Positions 1-8,286 of a stretch of 64,000 nt of DNA are shown here, piece by piece. Where the stretch lies: contig CAZFOB010000004.1 of NCBI GenBank assembly GCA_964520325.1, positions 124,001 to 188,000 of the forward strand, read 5' to 3'. The translations under genes were made by a program, and so were the position numbers. Below the pieces are notes generated by a model that saw nothing but the letters and a program-made list of their open reading frames with translations, was not told the origin of the DNA and ran no database searches. Source of the stretch: CAZFOB01 sp964520325 (lineage in GTDB: Bacteria; Actinomycetota; JAICYB01). Within the stretch, counting starts at the first letter, position 1, and each line of letters begins with the position of its first letter.

Positions 1-2
1 CC

Positions 3-773
3 GTCGAGAAGCGATTCGTCACCGAGCTCGAGCGTCGAAAGTGCGTGAAGACTCCTGTCGACTCCAAGGCCCGGGGGACGATCAACAAGCCGACGGAACA
101 GTCCACATATGGTGGGCAGCTCCTCGACCTGCGCACGTCGTACGCCAACCAGGGCGCGAACCTCGTCGTTCCGTTGCAGGATCCGATCTCGACGTCGAGG
201 CAGACGCTCGAGTGGGCCGGCTCGGGCTACCGTCCGAAGTGGACGATCGCCAACTTCGCTCACGACGGTGACGTCGCGCTTGCGCTGTTCCAGGGTCAGT
301 GGACGGGCATGCGCGTCATGTCCGGCGGCTGCTACTACCACCCGCAGGGTGGCGGAAAGCCGTACGATCCGAAACTCTGCGCGAGACTCGTCGATGCTCA
401 CAAGCAATGGGTCTCACTCGGCAACGTGACCTACGACGAGAACGCCGGTGGATCCTATGGCGGGAAGTCGAGCTTCAACTACGACGAAGCGAGCTGGACG
501 GCCGATGGTCAGGGCGGCGCCTCGGGCTATCAGCTCGTGTACTTCTGGCATGGCGCGATGAAGTCGATCGGGGCCGACCCGACGCGCGAGAAGTTCATCG
601 CTGCGTTGAACGCCTACGACAACTACTCCAACCTGCTCACGAGCCCGATCACGTTCAAGGGGTCGCCGAACCACATGATCGGCGCCACGAAGTTCACGTT
701 GCTCGAGGGACAGTCGAACCTCAAGTACCGGCAGGTCGTCGAAATCACGCCAGGGCTCGTCGACCACTTCTAG
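3..773 (+). CDS. Liv-type ABC transporter substrate-binding protein, 5'-truncated by window edge
   Basis: This is the C-terminal part (about 256 residues) of a periplasmic-binding-fold protein; the frame is open from the first bases, so the start and signal peptide lie outside the window. The fold would sit outside the cytoplasmic membrane and deliver a branched-chain amino acid or similar ligand to the permease. Evidence is the general Peripla_BP_6-like character of the segment (QLLDLRTSYANQGANLVV, DHF terminus) and its position 3 bp before a fused LivG-LivF and then a fused LivH-LivM gene. The ligand cannot be told from sequence. A second, complete Liv binding protein lies at 37265-38704 and is a lipoprotein; this one may be too, but its N terminus is missing. 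Confidence 0.8.
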   Translation, partial: VEKRFVTELERRKCVKTPVDSKARGTINKPTEQSTYGGQLLDLRTSYANQGANLVVPLQDPISTSRQTLEWAGSGYRPKWTIANFAHDGDVALALFQGQWTGMRVMSGGCYYHPQGGGKPYDPKLCARLVDAHKQWVSLGNVTYDENAGGSYGGKSSFNYDEASWTADGQGGASGYQLVYFWHGAMKSIGADPTREKFIAALNAYDNYSNLLTSPITFKGSPNHMIGATKFTLLEGQSNLKYRQVVEITPGLVDHF

Positions 774-776
774 ACG

Positions 777-2381
777 TTGGCCCGTTCAGCGACGCGAGCC
801 AAGCGGGCCCCCTCGCGTCGCGCTGCCGAGGTCGTCCTCAACGTCGATCAGGTTTCAGTGACGTTCGGCGGACTGAGAGCGCTCGACAACGTTTCGCTCG
901 AGGTCCGGGAGAACGAGATCGTGGGCCTGATCGGTCCGAACGGCGCCGGCAAGACGACGCTGTTCGAGTGCATCTCCGGGTTCCGGGAATACACCGGGGG
1001 ACGGATCGTCTACCGCGGTGAGAACCTCGAGCCGGTTTCACCGGAGCGCCGCGCGTGGATGGGGATCGGGCGAACGCTCCAGAACGTGCGCCTGTTCTCC
1101 TACTTGAGCGTCATCGACAACGTCCGCATCGCGCTTCATCGCCATATGCGCAGGACCTCATTCGAGCACGCGTTCCAGCTGCCGGCGGTAGTGGCTGAGG
1201 AGCGTGGGATCCTCGACCGTGCGCGAGAGGTCGTCGACCTCTTCGGCATGGGCGCCTACGCGGAGAAGTACGCATCTGAGCTCTCCTACGGCACCCTTCG
1301 GTTGCTCGAGCTCGCGTGCATGATCGCGCTCGACCCGTTGCTCCTGCTGCTCGACGAGCCGGCTTCCGGGATCAGCCAGAAGGAGACCGAGGCGCTCGGC
1401 CCCCTCTTGCGCAAGATCAAAGACCAGACCGGCGCAACCATCCTCATGATCGAGCACGATATGCCGCTGATCATGGGCCTGGCCGATTGGATCTACGTGC
1501 TGGACGCCGGCACTGAGATCTGCGAAGGCACGCCCGAGAAGGTGCAGCGTGATCCTCAGGTGATCGAGGCCTACCTGGGCACCCCCACGGAGCGGAAGCT
1601 GGTGCAGAAGGCGGCCCGCGGTGGTAAGAAGGCTCCCAAGCTCGAGACGCTCCTCGAGGTGAAGGGTCTCGACGTCTATTACGACCGGGTGCAGGTGCTC
1701 TACGACGTCGACTTCGAAGTGGGCAAAGGCGAACGCGTGGCTCTTCTCGGGACGAACGGTGCAGGCAAGTCGACGATCCTCAAAGCGGTGTCGGGCCTGG
1801 TTGAACCAACGGCTGGGCGCATCTTCTGGAACGGAGAAGACTTCACCGACATGCCGGCCGAACAGCGCGTGAAGCTCGGCATCGGACACGTCCCGGGAGG
1901 CCGCGGCCTCTTCCCGACGCTCACCGTCGGCGAGAACCTCCGGATGGGCGGCTACCTCTACAAGAATGACGACGAGGTCGAGCGCGAGGCCGAGCGCGTG
2001 ATGGAGTATTTCCCATGGATCCGCGAGCGGGAATCACAGCTCGCCGGCACGCTCTCGGGAGGCGAGCAGCAGCAGCTCGCGACCGGGAGGGCGCTCATGC
2101 TCCGCCCCGAGCTGGTGATGATCGATGAGCTGTCGCTCGGGCTTGCGCCGGTCATCATCGAACGCCTGATGGAATCACTGATGCGCATGCACGAGGACGA
2201 AGGGCTCACCATCGTGATCGTTGAGCAGCAAGCCAGCTTCGCGCTCGGCTACACCGATCGCGCGTACTTCCTCGAGAAAGGCGAGGTCCGCTTCGAGGGC
2301 CCGTCGGCCGAGCTCGTCGAGCGCAAGGACCTGTTGCGCTCGGTCTTCCTGGCCGGTGCCACTAAGGGGTTCGGCGGTTGA
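777..2381 (+). CDS. Fused LivG-LivF branched-chain amino acid ABC transporter ATPase
   Basis: A single 534-residue chain carries two complete ABC ATPase domains. The first (about residues 20-265, LivG-like) has Walker A GPNGAGKTT near residue 54, a degenerate signature LSYGTLRLLEL and Walker B LLLLLDEPASG. The second (about 285-530, LivF-like) has Walker A GTNGAGKST, canonical signature LSGGEQQQLATGRAL and Walker B PELVMIDELSLGL. LivG and LivF are normally separate proteins that form a heterodimer; here the pair is pre-joined by a short basic linker near residue 270. The TTG at 777 is taken because it lies 3 bp after the binding-protein stop and gives a short basic N tail. The end overlaps the next gene by TTGA, which suggests translational coupling. 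Confidence 0.9.
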   Translation: MARSATRAKRAPSRRAAEVVLNVDQVSVTFGGLRALDNVSLEVRENEIVGLIGPNGAGKTTLFECISGFREYTGGRIVYRGENLEPVSPERRAWMGIGRTLQNVRLFSYLSVIDNVRIALHRHMRRTSFEHAFQLPAVVAEERGILDRAREVVDLFGMGAYAEKYASELSYGTLRLLELACMIALDPLLLLLDEPASGISQKETEALGPLLRKIKDQTGATILMIEHDMPLIMGLADWIYVLDAGTEICEGTPEKVQRDPQVIEAYLGTPTERKLVQKAARGGKKAPKLETLLEVKGLDVYYDRVQVLYDVDFEVGKGERVALLGTNGAGKSTILKAVSGLVEPTAGRIFWNGEDFTDMPAEQRVKLGIGHVPGGRGLFPTLTVGENLRMGGYLYKNDDEVEREAERVMEYFPWIRERESQLAGTLSGGEQQQLATGRALMLRPELVMIDELSLGLAPVIIERLMESLMRMHEDEGLTIVIVEQQASFALGYTDRAYFLEKGEVRFEGPSAELVERKDLLRSVFLAGATKGFGG

Positions 2382-4528
2382 GTCGCTTCCTCGGGTTCGG
2401 ATCGCTCGGCGTGATCCAAGGCATGACGTACGGCGTCATCGCGTTGGGCATGGTCCTCATCTACAAGGGGACGCGCATCCTCAACTTCGCCCAGGCCTTT
2501 ATGGGACTCTTCGCCGCATACCTTTGTTGGTATCTGACGGGGACGCCGGGTTCGCTCGCCACCGGTCTCGGGCAGGGTCTCGAAACCGGCCCGGTATTTC
2601 TCAAGTGGCTCGAGTACCCGTTGCTGCTCTTCCCCTTCGACGTAGGGACGAAGCCGCGCTTCGCCATCGCTGCATTCTGGGCGCTGGTCCTGATCGCTTT
2701 CTCCGGGCGCTCGCTCGAGCGGGACATCATGAGGCGTCTCGAGCGCGCACCGAGGCTCGTCACGCTGGTCGCAACCATCGCCGTCGGCACGGGTTTCCTC
2801 GGGACCACTCAGCTCCTCTTCGAGCGCACCGACGACACAACGGGAAAGAGCTTGCCGACGTTGCTGCCCTCTTCCGTCCATTTCGATATCGGGGCTTTGA
2901 CCGTGACGGCCGGCTACGTCCAGATCCTCATCGTCGTCCCCATCGTCGCTCTGGCAGCCGCAGCGTTCTTCAAGTACACGAAGTTCGGCGTTGCCATCCG
3001 TGCGACGGCGGAGAACCGCGACGCGGCACAGCTCCTCGGGATCTCGGCGCGACGCGTTTCTTCGTTCACGTGGACGACCGGCGCTTTTGTCGCCGGGCTC
3101 GCCGCGTTGCTTATCGTGCCGGCGAGAGGGAGCCTCGACGTGGCCAGCCTCTCGACCGCTCTCTTGGTCCGTGCGCTCGCGGCCGCGCTCGTCGGCGGAC
3201 TCACATCTCTTCCCGGCGCCTTCGTCGGCGGGATCGTGGTCGGCGTAGCCGAATTCCTTACGCGATGGCAGACGGCTACTCCCGGCGTTCCCGAGATGGT
3301 TTTCTTCGGGATCGTGATTGCGGTGCTGATCTTCCGTCCCGGAGGAATCTTCGGGAAGCGTGAGGCGATCGAGGACGTCGTCGCGTTCATCCCCGCGATC
3401 CGCGACCTGCCGTCGAAGCTTCGAGAGCTGACGGTGTCGCGTCGAGCGCAGTGGACGTTCGTCGTCGTCGGGATCCTCCTCGTTTCCGCGATCAGCCTCG
3501 CTACGGGGCCGTTCACAAATGGCGTCCTCATCGAGGTGGCGGTCTACGCGATCGTGGGCGTCAGCTTGACGGTGCTGATCGGCTACGCCGGTCAGATCTC
3601 ATTGGGCCACTGGGCCTTGGCCGGCGTCGGCGCGTTCGCGTTCGGCAATCTCTACGACCACTCGCCCGTTCCGTTCCCGCTCGTCTTCCCGCTCGTGATC
3701 CTGATCGGGATGACCGTGGCGCTCGCGATCGGCTTGCCGGCGCTTCGGATCAGGGGGCCGTACCTGGCGGTCGTCACGATCGCCTTCGCGCTGGCGTGCT
3801 CGCAATGGATCTTCACGAGCAAGATCGTCGCGCGCGGAACAACCGGAGTCACGGCAACGCCTGTGGACTACGGATGGCTCGACTTCACGTCGAATACGAA
3901 CCGACCGCTCTTCTTCCTCGCGTTCGCCTGTTTCCTGCTTTGCGTGTGGGTGGCTCACAACTTCAAGCGGTCGCGCACCGGCCGTGGATTCTTCTCGCTG
4001 CGTGAGAACGAGAAAGCGGCGGCGACCTTCGGCATCGATCTGACAAGGTACCGGTTGCTTGCATTCATGCTCTCCGGCGGTATGGCTGCGCTCGCCGGAG
4101 CGGTCCTCGCGCTGCGCGCCGGCACCGGTGGCGTCTCGGCTATCGACTTCCCGGCTGAGACCTCGCTGCTGCTCGTCGCGATGGTGATCATCGGCGGGCT
4201 CGGCTCCCTGGTCGGCTCGGCGCTCGGGGCGTTCCTGCTGTTCGGAGTGCGTCCGTTACTGGCCGAGGCCCTTGGTGATCCGGTCTGGGTGCCGTACGCC
4301 GTAACGTTCGGCGCGGGGATTGCATTGATCCTCGTCCTCACCCGTGCTCGCGGCGGTCTGGCTGGGTTGTTCTTCCTCCCGCGCGATCCCGTCGTGGCTG
4401 GACTGGTCTGGCAGGACGAGGAGGCTCGTGGAGGTCCCGACCTCGACGGCGGACCGGACGATACGGCCGCAATCGAGACCATCGTGGTGGCTCCGGTTAA
4501 GCGCACCCGCGCTCGTTCTCGGTCTTGA
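2378..4528 (+). CDS. Fused LivH-LivM branched-chain amino acid ABC transporter permease
   Basis: The 716-residue protein has two permease halves. Residues about 1-330 are LivH-like (GMTYGVIALGMVLIYKGT, ILNFAQA), and about 350-670 are LivM-like (IGYAGQISLGHWALAGVGAF, IRGPYLAVVTIAFALA, ATFGIDLTRYRLLAFMLSGG). Separate LivH and LivM proteins usually make the heterodimeric membrane channel; here they are one polypeptide, matching the fused ATPase upstream. The acidic and then basic C tail (GGPDDTAA ... KRTRARSRS) is outside the family core. The start is TTG at 2378, overlapping the upstream stop as TTGA. Very hydrophobic throughout, so an inner-membrane protein. With the upstream genes this makes a complete importer from only three genes. 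Confidence 0.9.
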   Translation: MSRFLGFGSLGVIQGMTYGVIALGMVLIYKGTRILNFAQAFMGLFAAYLCWYLTGTPGSLATGLGQGLETGPVFLKWLEYPLLLFPFDVGTKPRFAIAAFWALVLIAFSGRSLERDIMRRLERAPRLVTLVATIAVGTGFLGTTQLLFERTDDTTGKSLPTLLPSSVHFDIGALTVTAGYVQILIVVPIVALAAAAFFKYTKFGVAIRATAENRDAAQLLGISARRVSSFTWTTGAFVAGLAALLIVPARGSLDVASLSTALLVRALAAALVGGLTSLPGAFVGGIVVGVAEFLTRWQTATPGVPEMVFFGIVIAVLIFRPGGIFGKREAIEDVVAFIPAIRDLPSKLRELTVSRRAQWTFVVVGILLVSAISLATGPFTNGVLIEVAVYAIVGVSLTVLIGYAGQISLGHWALAGVGAFAFGNLYDHSPVPFPLVFPLVILIGMTVALAIGLPALRIRGPYLAVVTIAFALACSQWIFTSKIVARGTTGVTATPVDYGWLDFTSNTNRPLFFLAFACFLLCVWVAHNFKRSRTGRGFFSLRENEKAAATFGIDLTRYRLLAFMLSGGMAALAGAVLALRAGTGGVSAIDFPAETSLLLVAMVIIGGLGSLVGSALGAFLLFGVRPLLAEALGDPVWVPYAVTFGAGIALILVLTRARGGLAGLFFLPRDPVVAGLVWQDEEARGGPDLDGGPDDTAAIETIVVAPVKRTRARSRS

Positions 4529-5214
4529 TCGAGGCCTCGGGCCTCACGAAGTGTTTCGGCGGACGCACGGCCATCTCCGACGTTTCCCTGCGTGTCGGAC
4601 CCGGAGAGGTCGTCGGCTTCCTCGGGCCGAACGGAGCCGGGAAGACCACGACGATGCGCATCCTGCTCTCGACACTGCGTCCAGATGAGGGCACCATCGA
4701 CGTTCGCGGCCCGGTGGGATATCTGCCGGAGACCTTCTCGGCGTACGACGTGCTCTCTGTCCGTTCGTATGTGTCGTTTATCGCGCGGTTGAAGAAGGTT
4801 CGAGGTGTTGACGCGGTGGACGACTCGATGGCGCGTGCCGGCATTGCCGACCTTGCGTCACGGCCCGTGCAACGACTCTCCAAGGGTCAACGCCAGCGTG
4901 TCGGTATGGCTCAAGCACTCCTGGGGTCCCCACCCACATACATCCTCGACGAGCCGACGATCGGGCTCGACCCCAAGCAGATCGTCGACACGCGCCGTGT
5001 GATCCGTGAGCTCCGCGAGAACGCAGCGGTCCTGCTTTCCACGCATCTGCTCGCCGAGGCGGCCGAGATCTGTGACCGCGTCGTGGTGATCGTTGGGGGC
5101 CGCATCGTGGCCGAGGAGCGCCCTTCGGACACACCGGACCTCGAGGAGCGATTTCTCCGATTGGTGCAGGATGCGCCGTTAGGCGCCCCCTCGGAAGGCC
5201 CGGAGCTCGCGTGA
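4525..5214 (+). CDS. ABC transporter ATP-binding protein, GldA/NatA-like
   Basis: A 229-residue single ABC ATPase with Walker A GPNGAGKTT (about residue 35), a Q-loop region GYLPETFSAYDVLSV, signature LSKGQRQRVGMAQAL, Walker B TYILDEPTIGLDP and the switch His in LLSTHLL. The pattern is that of ATPases paired with ABC-2 exporter permeases (GldA, NatA, NosF type), not Liv importers. The start is TTG at 4525, overlapping the LivHM stop. It is followed, each with a small overlap, by a multi-pass permease and a GldG-like protein, so the three form their own transporter that shares a transcript with the liv genes. The transported substrate is unknown. Confidence 0.9.
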   Translation: MIEASGLTKCFGGRTAISDVSLRVGPGEVVGFLGPNGAGKTTTMRILLSTLRPDEGTIDVRGPVGYLPETFSAYDVLSVRSYVSFIARLKKVRGVDAVDDSMARAGIADLASRPVQRLSKGQRQRVGMAQALLGSPPTYILDEPTIGLDPKQIVDTRRVIRELRENAAVLLSTHLLAEAAEICDRVVVIVGGRIVAEERPSDTPDLEERFLRLVQDAPLGAPSEGPELA

Positions 5215-5909
5215 CGCTCGCGATCCTTCGTAAAGAGCTGAAGGTCCTGTGGGCGTCGCCGTTGCCCTACGTTCTCGGTGCGGCCTTCAACGCGACGCTC
5301 GGCGTGCTCGGCTGGAGCCAGATCGTGGGACGCGGCCAAGCCGTCTTCCAGCCGCTCGTGCCGATCGCCGGATTCTTGGTGCTCCTCGTTGCTCCGATCC
5401 TCGCGTCCCGTACGTTCAGCGACGAGATCCGTACCGGAACCCTCGAGCTGCTGCTCGCGATACCGGTGCAACGCATCCCGCTCGTCGTCGGCAAGTACCT
5501 CGCGGTGTGCGCCACGATGATCGTGCTCATCGCACCGATCGGATTGTTCGCCTTCCTTCTCGCCCTTTACGGTGACCCGGACCACGGGCCGATCCTCACC
5601 GGGTTGCTTGGATTGACGCTGCTCTGCGCCGCGCTGAGTGCGATCGGCGTTGCCGCGTCGGCCCTGACGTCGAGTCAGCCCGTCGCGGCCATCGGCGCGC
5701 TGTTCGCTGTGCTCGTCCTCTGGTTCGCTCATACGGGGTCGGAAGCGCTCGCCGTCGGGGGATTCCTCGGTGCGTTCTCGATGTCCGAGCGTTTGCGTCC
5801 CTTCGCAGGTGGCCTGATCGATCTCGCGGACATCGTGTTCTTCGTCACTATCGCGGCGACGTCACTCGCGGGCGCAGCGGCGGCGGTTGAAGCGAGGCGA
5901 TGGCGCTGA
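5211..5909 (+). CDS. ABC-2 family permease, GldF-like
   Basis: A 232-residue membrane protein with about six hydrophobic segments. The cytoplasmic part after the second segment reads ASRTFSDEIRTGTLELLLAIP, close to the motif shared by GldF, NosY and other ABC-2 permeases (S-E-E--GT-E-LL--P). It should form the membrane channel for the ATPase encoded just upstream. The start is GTG at 5211, overlapping the ATPase stop as GTGA; its end overlaps the next gene by 10 bp. GldF is named for gliding motility in Bacteroidota, but actinobacterial homologues are not linked to gliding, so the family name should not be read as a function. Confidence 0.85.
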   Translation: MTLAILRKELKVLWASPLPYVLGAAFNATLGVLGWSQIVGRGQAVFQPLVPIAGFLVLLVAPILASRTFSDEIRTGTLELLLAIPVQRIPLVVGKYLAVCATMIVLIAPIGLFAFLLALYGDPDHGPILTGLLGLTLLCAALSAIGVAASALTSSQPVAAIGALFAVLVLWFAHTGSEALAVGGFLGAFSMSERLRPFAGGLIDLADIVFFVTIAATSLAGAAAAVEARRWR

Positions 5910-7255
5910 ATCCCCGTCGCGTCGCCGTCGCGTTGCTCGCGTTCGTTGCCGTCGTCTTCGGGGTCAACACCGCCCTCGGCCGCGTACGTGCCCAGTGGGA
6001 CCTCACGGCGGAAGGCTCCGCGACGCTGTCTTCCGAGACGCGCCGCGTTCTGGACGCGATCGACCGCCGCATCGAGATCACTGCGTTCTTTCCGCGCGAT
6101 GCGCTCGGCCGCGTCGAAGCGGCGACGCTCCTCGCTCGGTACCGGGATGAGAATCGGCGGATCACCTACCGCATCCTCGACCCGGAGCTCGCTCCGGGCG
6201 AGGTCCAACGTCTTGGTGTCCAGGAGGTCGGATCCGCTGCGGTCTCCGACGTTGGCGATCCCGACCAGATCGAGATCGCGCAGTACACGATCGAGATCGA
6301 CATCACCTCGGCGATCGCCCGCCTGGTTCGCGACGTCCAAGGCGACGTGTGCTTCGCGAAGGGCCACGGCGAGCGAAGCATCAAGAGCACCGACCCCGAG
6401 GGCATGTCGCAAGTTGTCGAGATCCTTCGGGCAAACGGCTACAAGGTTCGGACCCTGGACCTGATCTCCTCGCCCGAGGTTCCTCGATCCTGTTCGGCTG
6501 TCGTCCTGGCTGCTCCGACAACACGGATCAGGAAGGAAGTACGAGGCGCCATCACCGACTACGGCCGCAACGCGGGGAAGATCATGCTGCTCGCAGATCC
6601 AGAGGCCGATGTCGATCTCACGCCGATCTCGCGCCGGTGGGGAATCACCTTCGACGACGGCGTCGTGATCGAAGGTGATCCGTCCTCACATCTGCCCGAC
6701 GATCTCACCGCCCCGGTGGTGACGCGTTACGCGGGGGGCAGTCCCGTCGTCCGCGGACTCGGTCCGACGTTCTTCCCGCGAACGATGGCCGTCGATGGCA
6801 GAGGAAGCGACGATCCCGGACTCACCGTGACCGAGATCGCGTCAACGAGCGAGCTCGCGTACCTTGACAGGGACGATCTCGGTGACTTCGATCCGAAGAT
6901 CGATCGCAAGGGCCCGGTGGGCATCGGGGCCGCGGCCGACGACACCGAAGTCCTCGATCCCACTTCTGACCGGGCACGGATCAAACGCACCCGCATCATC
7001 GCCTGGGGTGACGTGGACTTCGCGACGAACGCATTCGTCAACGACGGTGCGAACGCGCGGCTGTGGTTGCAAGGCATCGACTGGCTCACCCAACCCGAGG
7101 ATCTCGTGACCGCGGTGCCGAAGTTCCCGGCCGCGCGCGAGCTCGACCTCACCGAGGCGCGCAGCCGCTACATGCTGTTCCTGATGGCCGGAGTGATCCC
7201 GGGGTTGTTCGTGATCGCCGGGGGCCTGGTGTGGGCGGTGCGTCGCGGGAGATGA
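5900..7255 (+). CDS. GldG-like ABC transporter accessory protein
   Basis: A 451-residue protein with an N-terminal membrane segment (about 8-26), a large extracytoplasmic region and a C-terminal membrane segment (about 425-446, MLFLMAGVIPGLFVIAGGL) ending in RRGR. Near the N terminus it has WDLTAEGSATLSSETRRVL, the typical GldG/ABC_transp_aux start (D-T---Y-LS--T---L), followed by a thioredoxin-like stretch (RIEITAFFPRD) and LARYRDENRRITYRILDP. GldG-type proteins form a complex with a GldF-like permease and a GldA-like ATPase, which are the two genes upstream. ATG at 5900 overlaps the permease end. Role unknown beyond the complex; possibly envelope remodelling or export. Confidence 0.85.
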   Translation: MALNPRRVAVALLAFVAVVFGVNTALGRVRAQWDLTAEGSATLSSETRRVLDAIDRRIEITAFFPRDALGRVEAATLLARYRDENRRITYRILDPELAPGEVQRLGVQEVGSAAVSDVGDPDQIEIAQYTIEIDITSAIARLVRDVQGDVCFAKGHGERSIKSTDPEGMSQVVEILRANGYKVRTLDLISSPEVPRSCSAVVLAAPTTRIRKEVRGAITDYGRNAGKIMLLADPEADVDLTPISRRWGITFDDGVVIEGDPSSHLPDDLTAPVVTRYAGGSPVVRGLGPTFFPRTMAVDGRGSDDPGLTVTEIASTSELAYLDRDDLGDFDPKIDRKGPVGIGAAADDTEVLDPTSDRARIKRTRIIAWGDVDFATNAFVNDGANARLWLQGIDWLTQPEDLVTAVPKFPAARELDLTEARSRYMLFLMAGVIPGLFVIAGGLVWAVRRGR

Positions 7256-7260
7256 TGCGT

Positions 7261-7656
7261 CTATGAGACGCGTTCGATCCCGGGGACCTGATCGAAGTCC
7301 TTGTCGAAGCTCAAGATCCGGCTGATCCCGTGATGCTCCATGACCGCTACGTGGACGGCGTCGCGAGCGTTGAGTGTCCAGCGGGCGAGCAGGATCTCTT
7401 TGGCGCGAACGACGTCGACCCCCTCGATCGGTAGAACCTCATCCACCACAGCGGAGAGCGCATCGAAAGCTGCCTGGATCGCATCGGGCCGGTCGATCGC
7501 GCGGTAGCGATGAAGTATCTCCTGGAATGCTTCGGCATCGGTGAGAAGGCGTTCGTCTCTACCGACGAGCTGCCGGAGAAGACGTTGGCTCGCGTCCTTG
7601 TTCGCGTGGGCGGCGCCGACGAGATACATCGGCACGTTCGAGTCGACGAAGATCAC
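7261..7656 (-). CDS. vapC: PIN-domain ribonuclease toxin, VapC family
   Basis: A 131-residue PIN-domain protein. The acidic residues expected for metal-dependent RNA cleavage are visible: D5 in the N-terminal strand (IFVDSN), a Glu in EAFQEILHRY, and Asp residues in ARDAVHVAVM and LSFDKDFDQV. PIN toxins cut specific RNAs, often tRNA, until bound by the partner antitoxin. The start is GTG at 7656, overlapping the antitoxin stop as GTGA, the usual antitoxin-first order with coupled translation. It converges with the GldG-like gene, 5 bp away. Confidence 0.88.
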   Translation of the reverse strand: MIFVDSNVPMYLVGAAHANKDASQRLLRQLVGRDERLLTDAEAFQEILHRYRAIDRPDAIQAAFDALSAVVDEVLPIEGVDVVRAKEILLARWTLNARDAVHVAVMEHHGISRILSFDKDFDQVPGIERVS

Positions 7657-7931
7657 TGAGAGCGATCCGGGGGATCGCAGTCGATCGACTCGGCGTAGCC
7701 GCGCTCGATCTCGGCGTTCATCTGTTCGATGTCCGGTGCGGGGAAGGCGTGTTCACCGGCTCGTGCGATCGCGTCCAGCTTGGCGTCGACGCTGCCTGTC
7801 CCGGTTTCGCGTTCAGCGCGTCGAAGGGTCTGGCGAACCCATTCGGAAAGCGTGACACCGGCTCGCCGTGCCGCGCGTCGAAAGCTCCGAAGCTCGGCGT
7901 CCTCGAGGACGACCTGGAGGCGCTTACTCAT
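7653..7931 (-). CDS. vapB: Ribbon-helix-helix antitoxin, VapB family
   Basis: A 92-residue protein starting MSKRLQVVLEDAELRSF; the strand-helix-helix pattern (KRLQVVL, then AARRAGVTLSEWVRQTLRRA) is a ribbon-helix-helix DNA-binding domain, and the acidic C-terminal half would wrap the PIN toxin. I chose ATG 7931 over the ATG 18 bp upstream because it starts directly at the RHH strand and sits at leaderless distance from a TATACT box. Proteins of this type repress their own operon together with the toxin; the inverted repeat at 7936-7952 would be the operator. Confidence 0.85.
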   Translation of the reverse strand: MSKRLQVVLEDAELRSFRRAARRAGVTLSEWVRQTLRRAERETGTGSVDAKLDAIARAGEHAFPAPDIEQMNAEIERGYAESIDCDPPDRSQ

Positions 7932-7935
7932 ACCA

Positions 7936-7952
7936 GTAGTATAACGCACTAC
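7936..7952 (-). promoter_or_regulatory. vapBC promoter/operator (leaderless geometry)
   Basis: On the minus strand a TATACT box (7943-7938) is followed by six bases and the ATG at 7931, so transcription would begin at or next to the start codon. The box lies within an inverted repeat, GTAGT-N7-ACTAC (7936-7952), a likely autoregulatory site for the VapB-VapC complex. No good -35 box is visible. Confidence 0.55.
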
Positions 7953-7973
7953 CGCATGACTTTGAGAACGCGC

Positions 7974-8273
7974 TTAGCGCATGCGGCGCGTGATGCGCCC
8001 GCGATCGAGGTCGTAGGCCGACAGCTCGATCCGCACCCGGTCGCCGGGCATGATCCGGATGTAGTTCTTCCGCATCTTCCCGGCGATGTGCCCGAGGACT
8101 TCGTGGTCGTTGTCGAGGCGCACCTTGAACATCACGTTGGGCAGCGACTCGACGATGACACCTTCGGCTTCGATCACGTCGTCGCGCACCTTGCGGTTGG
8201 CATCGGCGAGCGCCGGATCGCGACGCGCGGGACCGCCGCGCTTGGGGACGAACGTTCTCCTCTTCTGTGCCAC
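7974..8273 (-). CDS. infA: Translation initiation factor IF-1 with N-terminal extension
   Basis: Residues about 32-99 are an IF-1 S1/OB-fold domain: [39 protein letters not shown] and the terminal [13 protein letters not shown]-1 binds the A site of the 30S subunit during initiation. Standard IF-1 has about 72 residues; here a basic tail of about 28 residues ([19 protein letters not shown]) precedes it. GTG 8273 gives this tail; a TAGGCT box ends seven bases upstream, again near-leaderless. The gene is not in a ribosomal-protein operon, so it may be a second IF-1 copy or a relocated one. Confidence 0.85.
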   Translation of the reverse strand: MAQKRRTFVPKRGGPARRDPALADANRKVRDDVIEAEGVIVESLPNVMFKVRLDNDHEVLGHIAGKMRKNYIRIMPGDRVRIELSAYDLDRGRITRRMR

Positions 8274-8286
8274 GCCGACCAGCCTA

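Noticed and set aside
2249..2881. Minus-strand frame antisense to the livHM start
   Set aside because: No family resemblance; explained by third-position G+C bias of the opposite gene.
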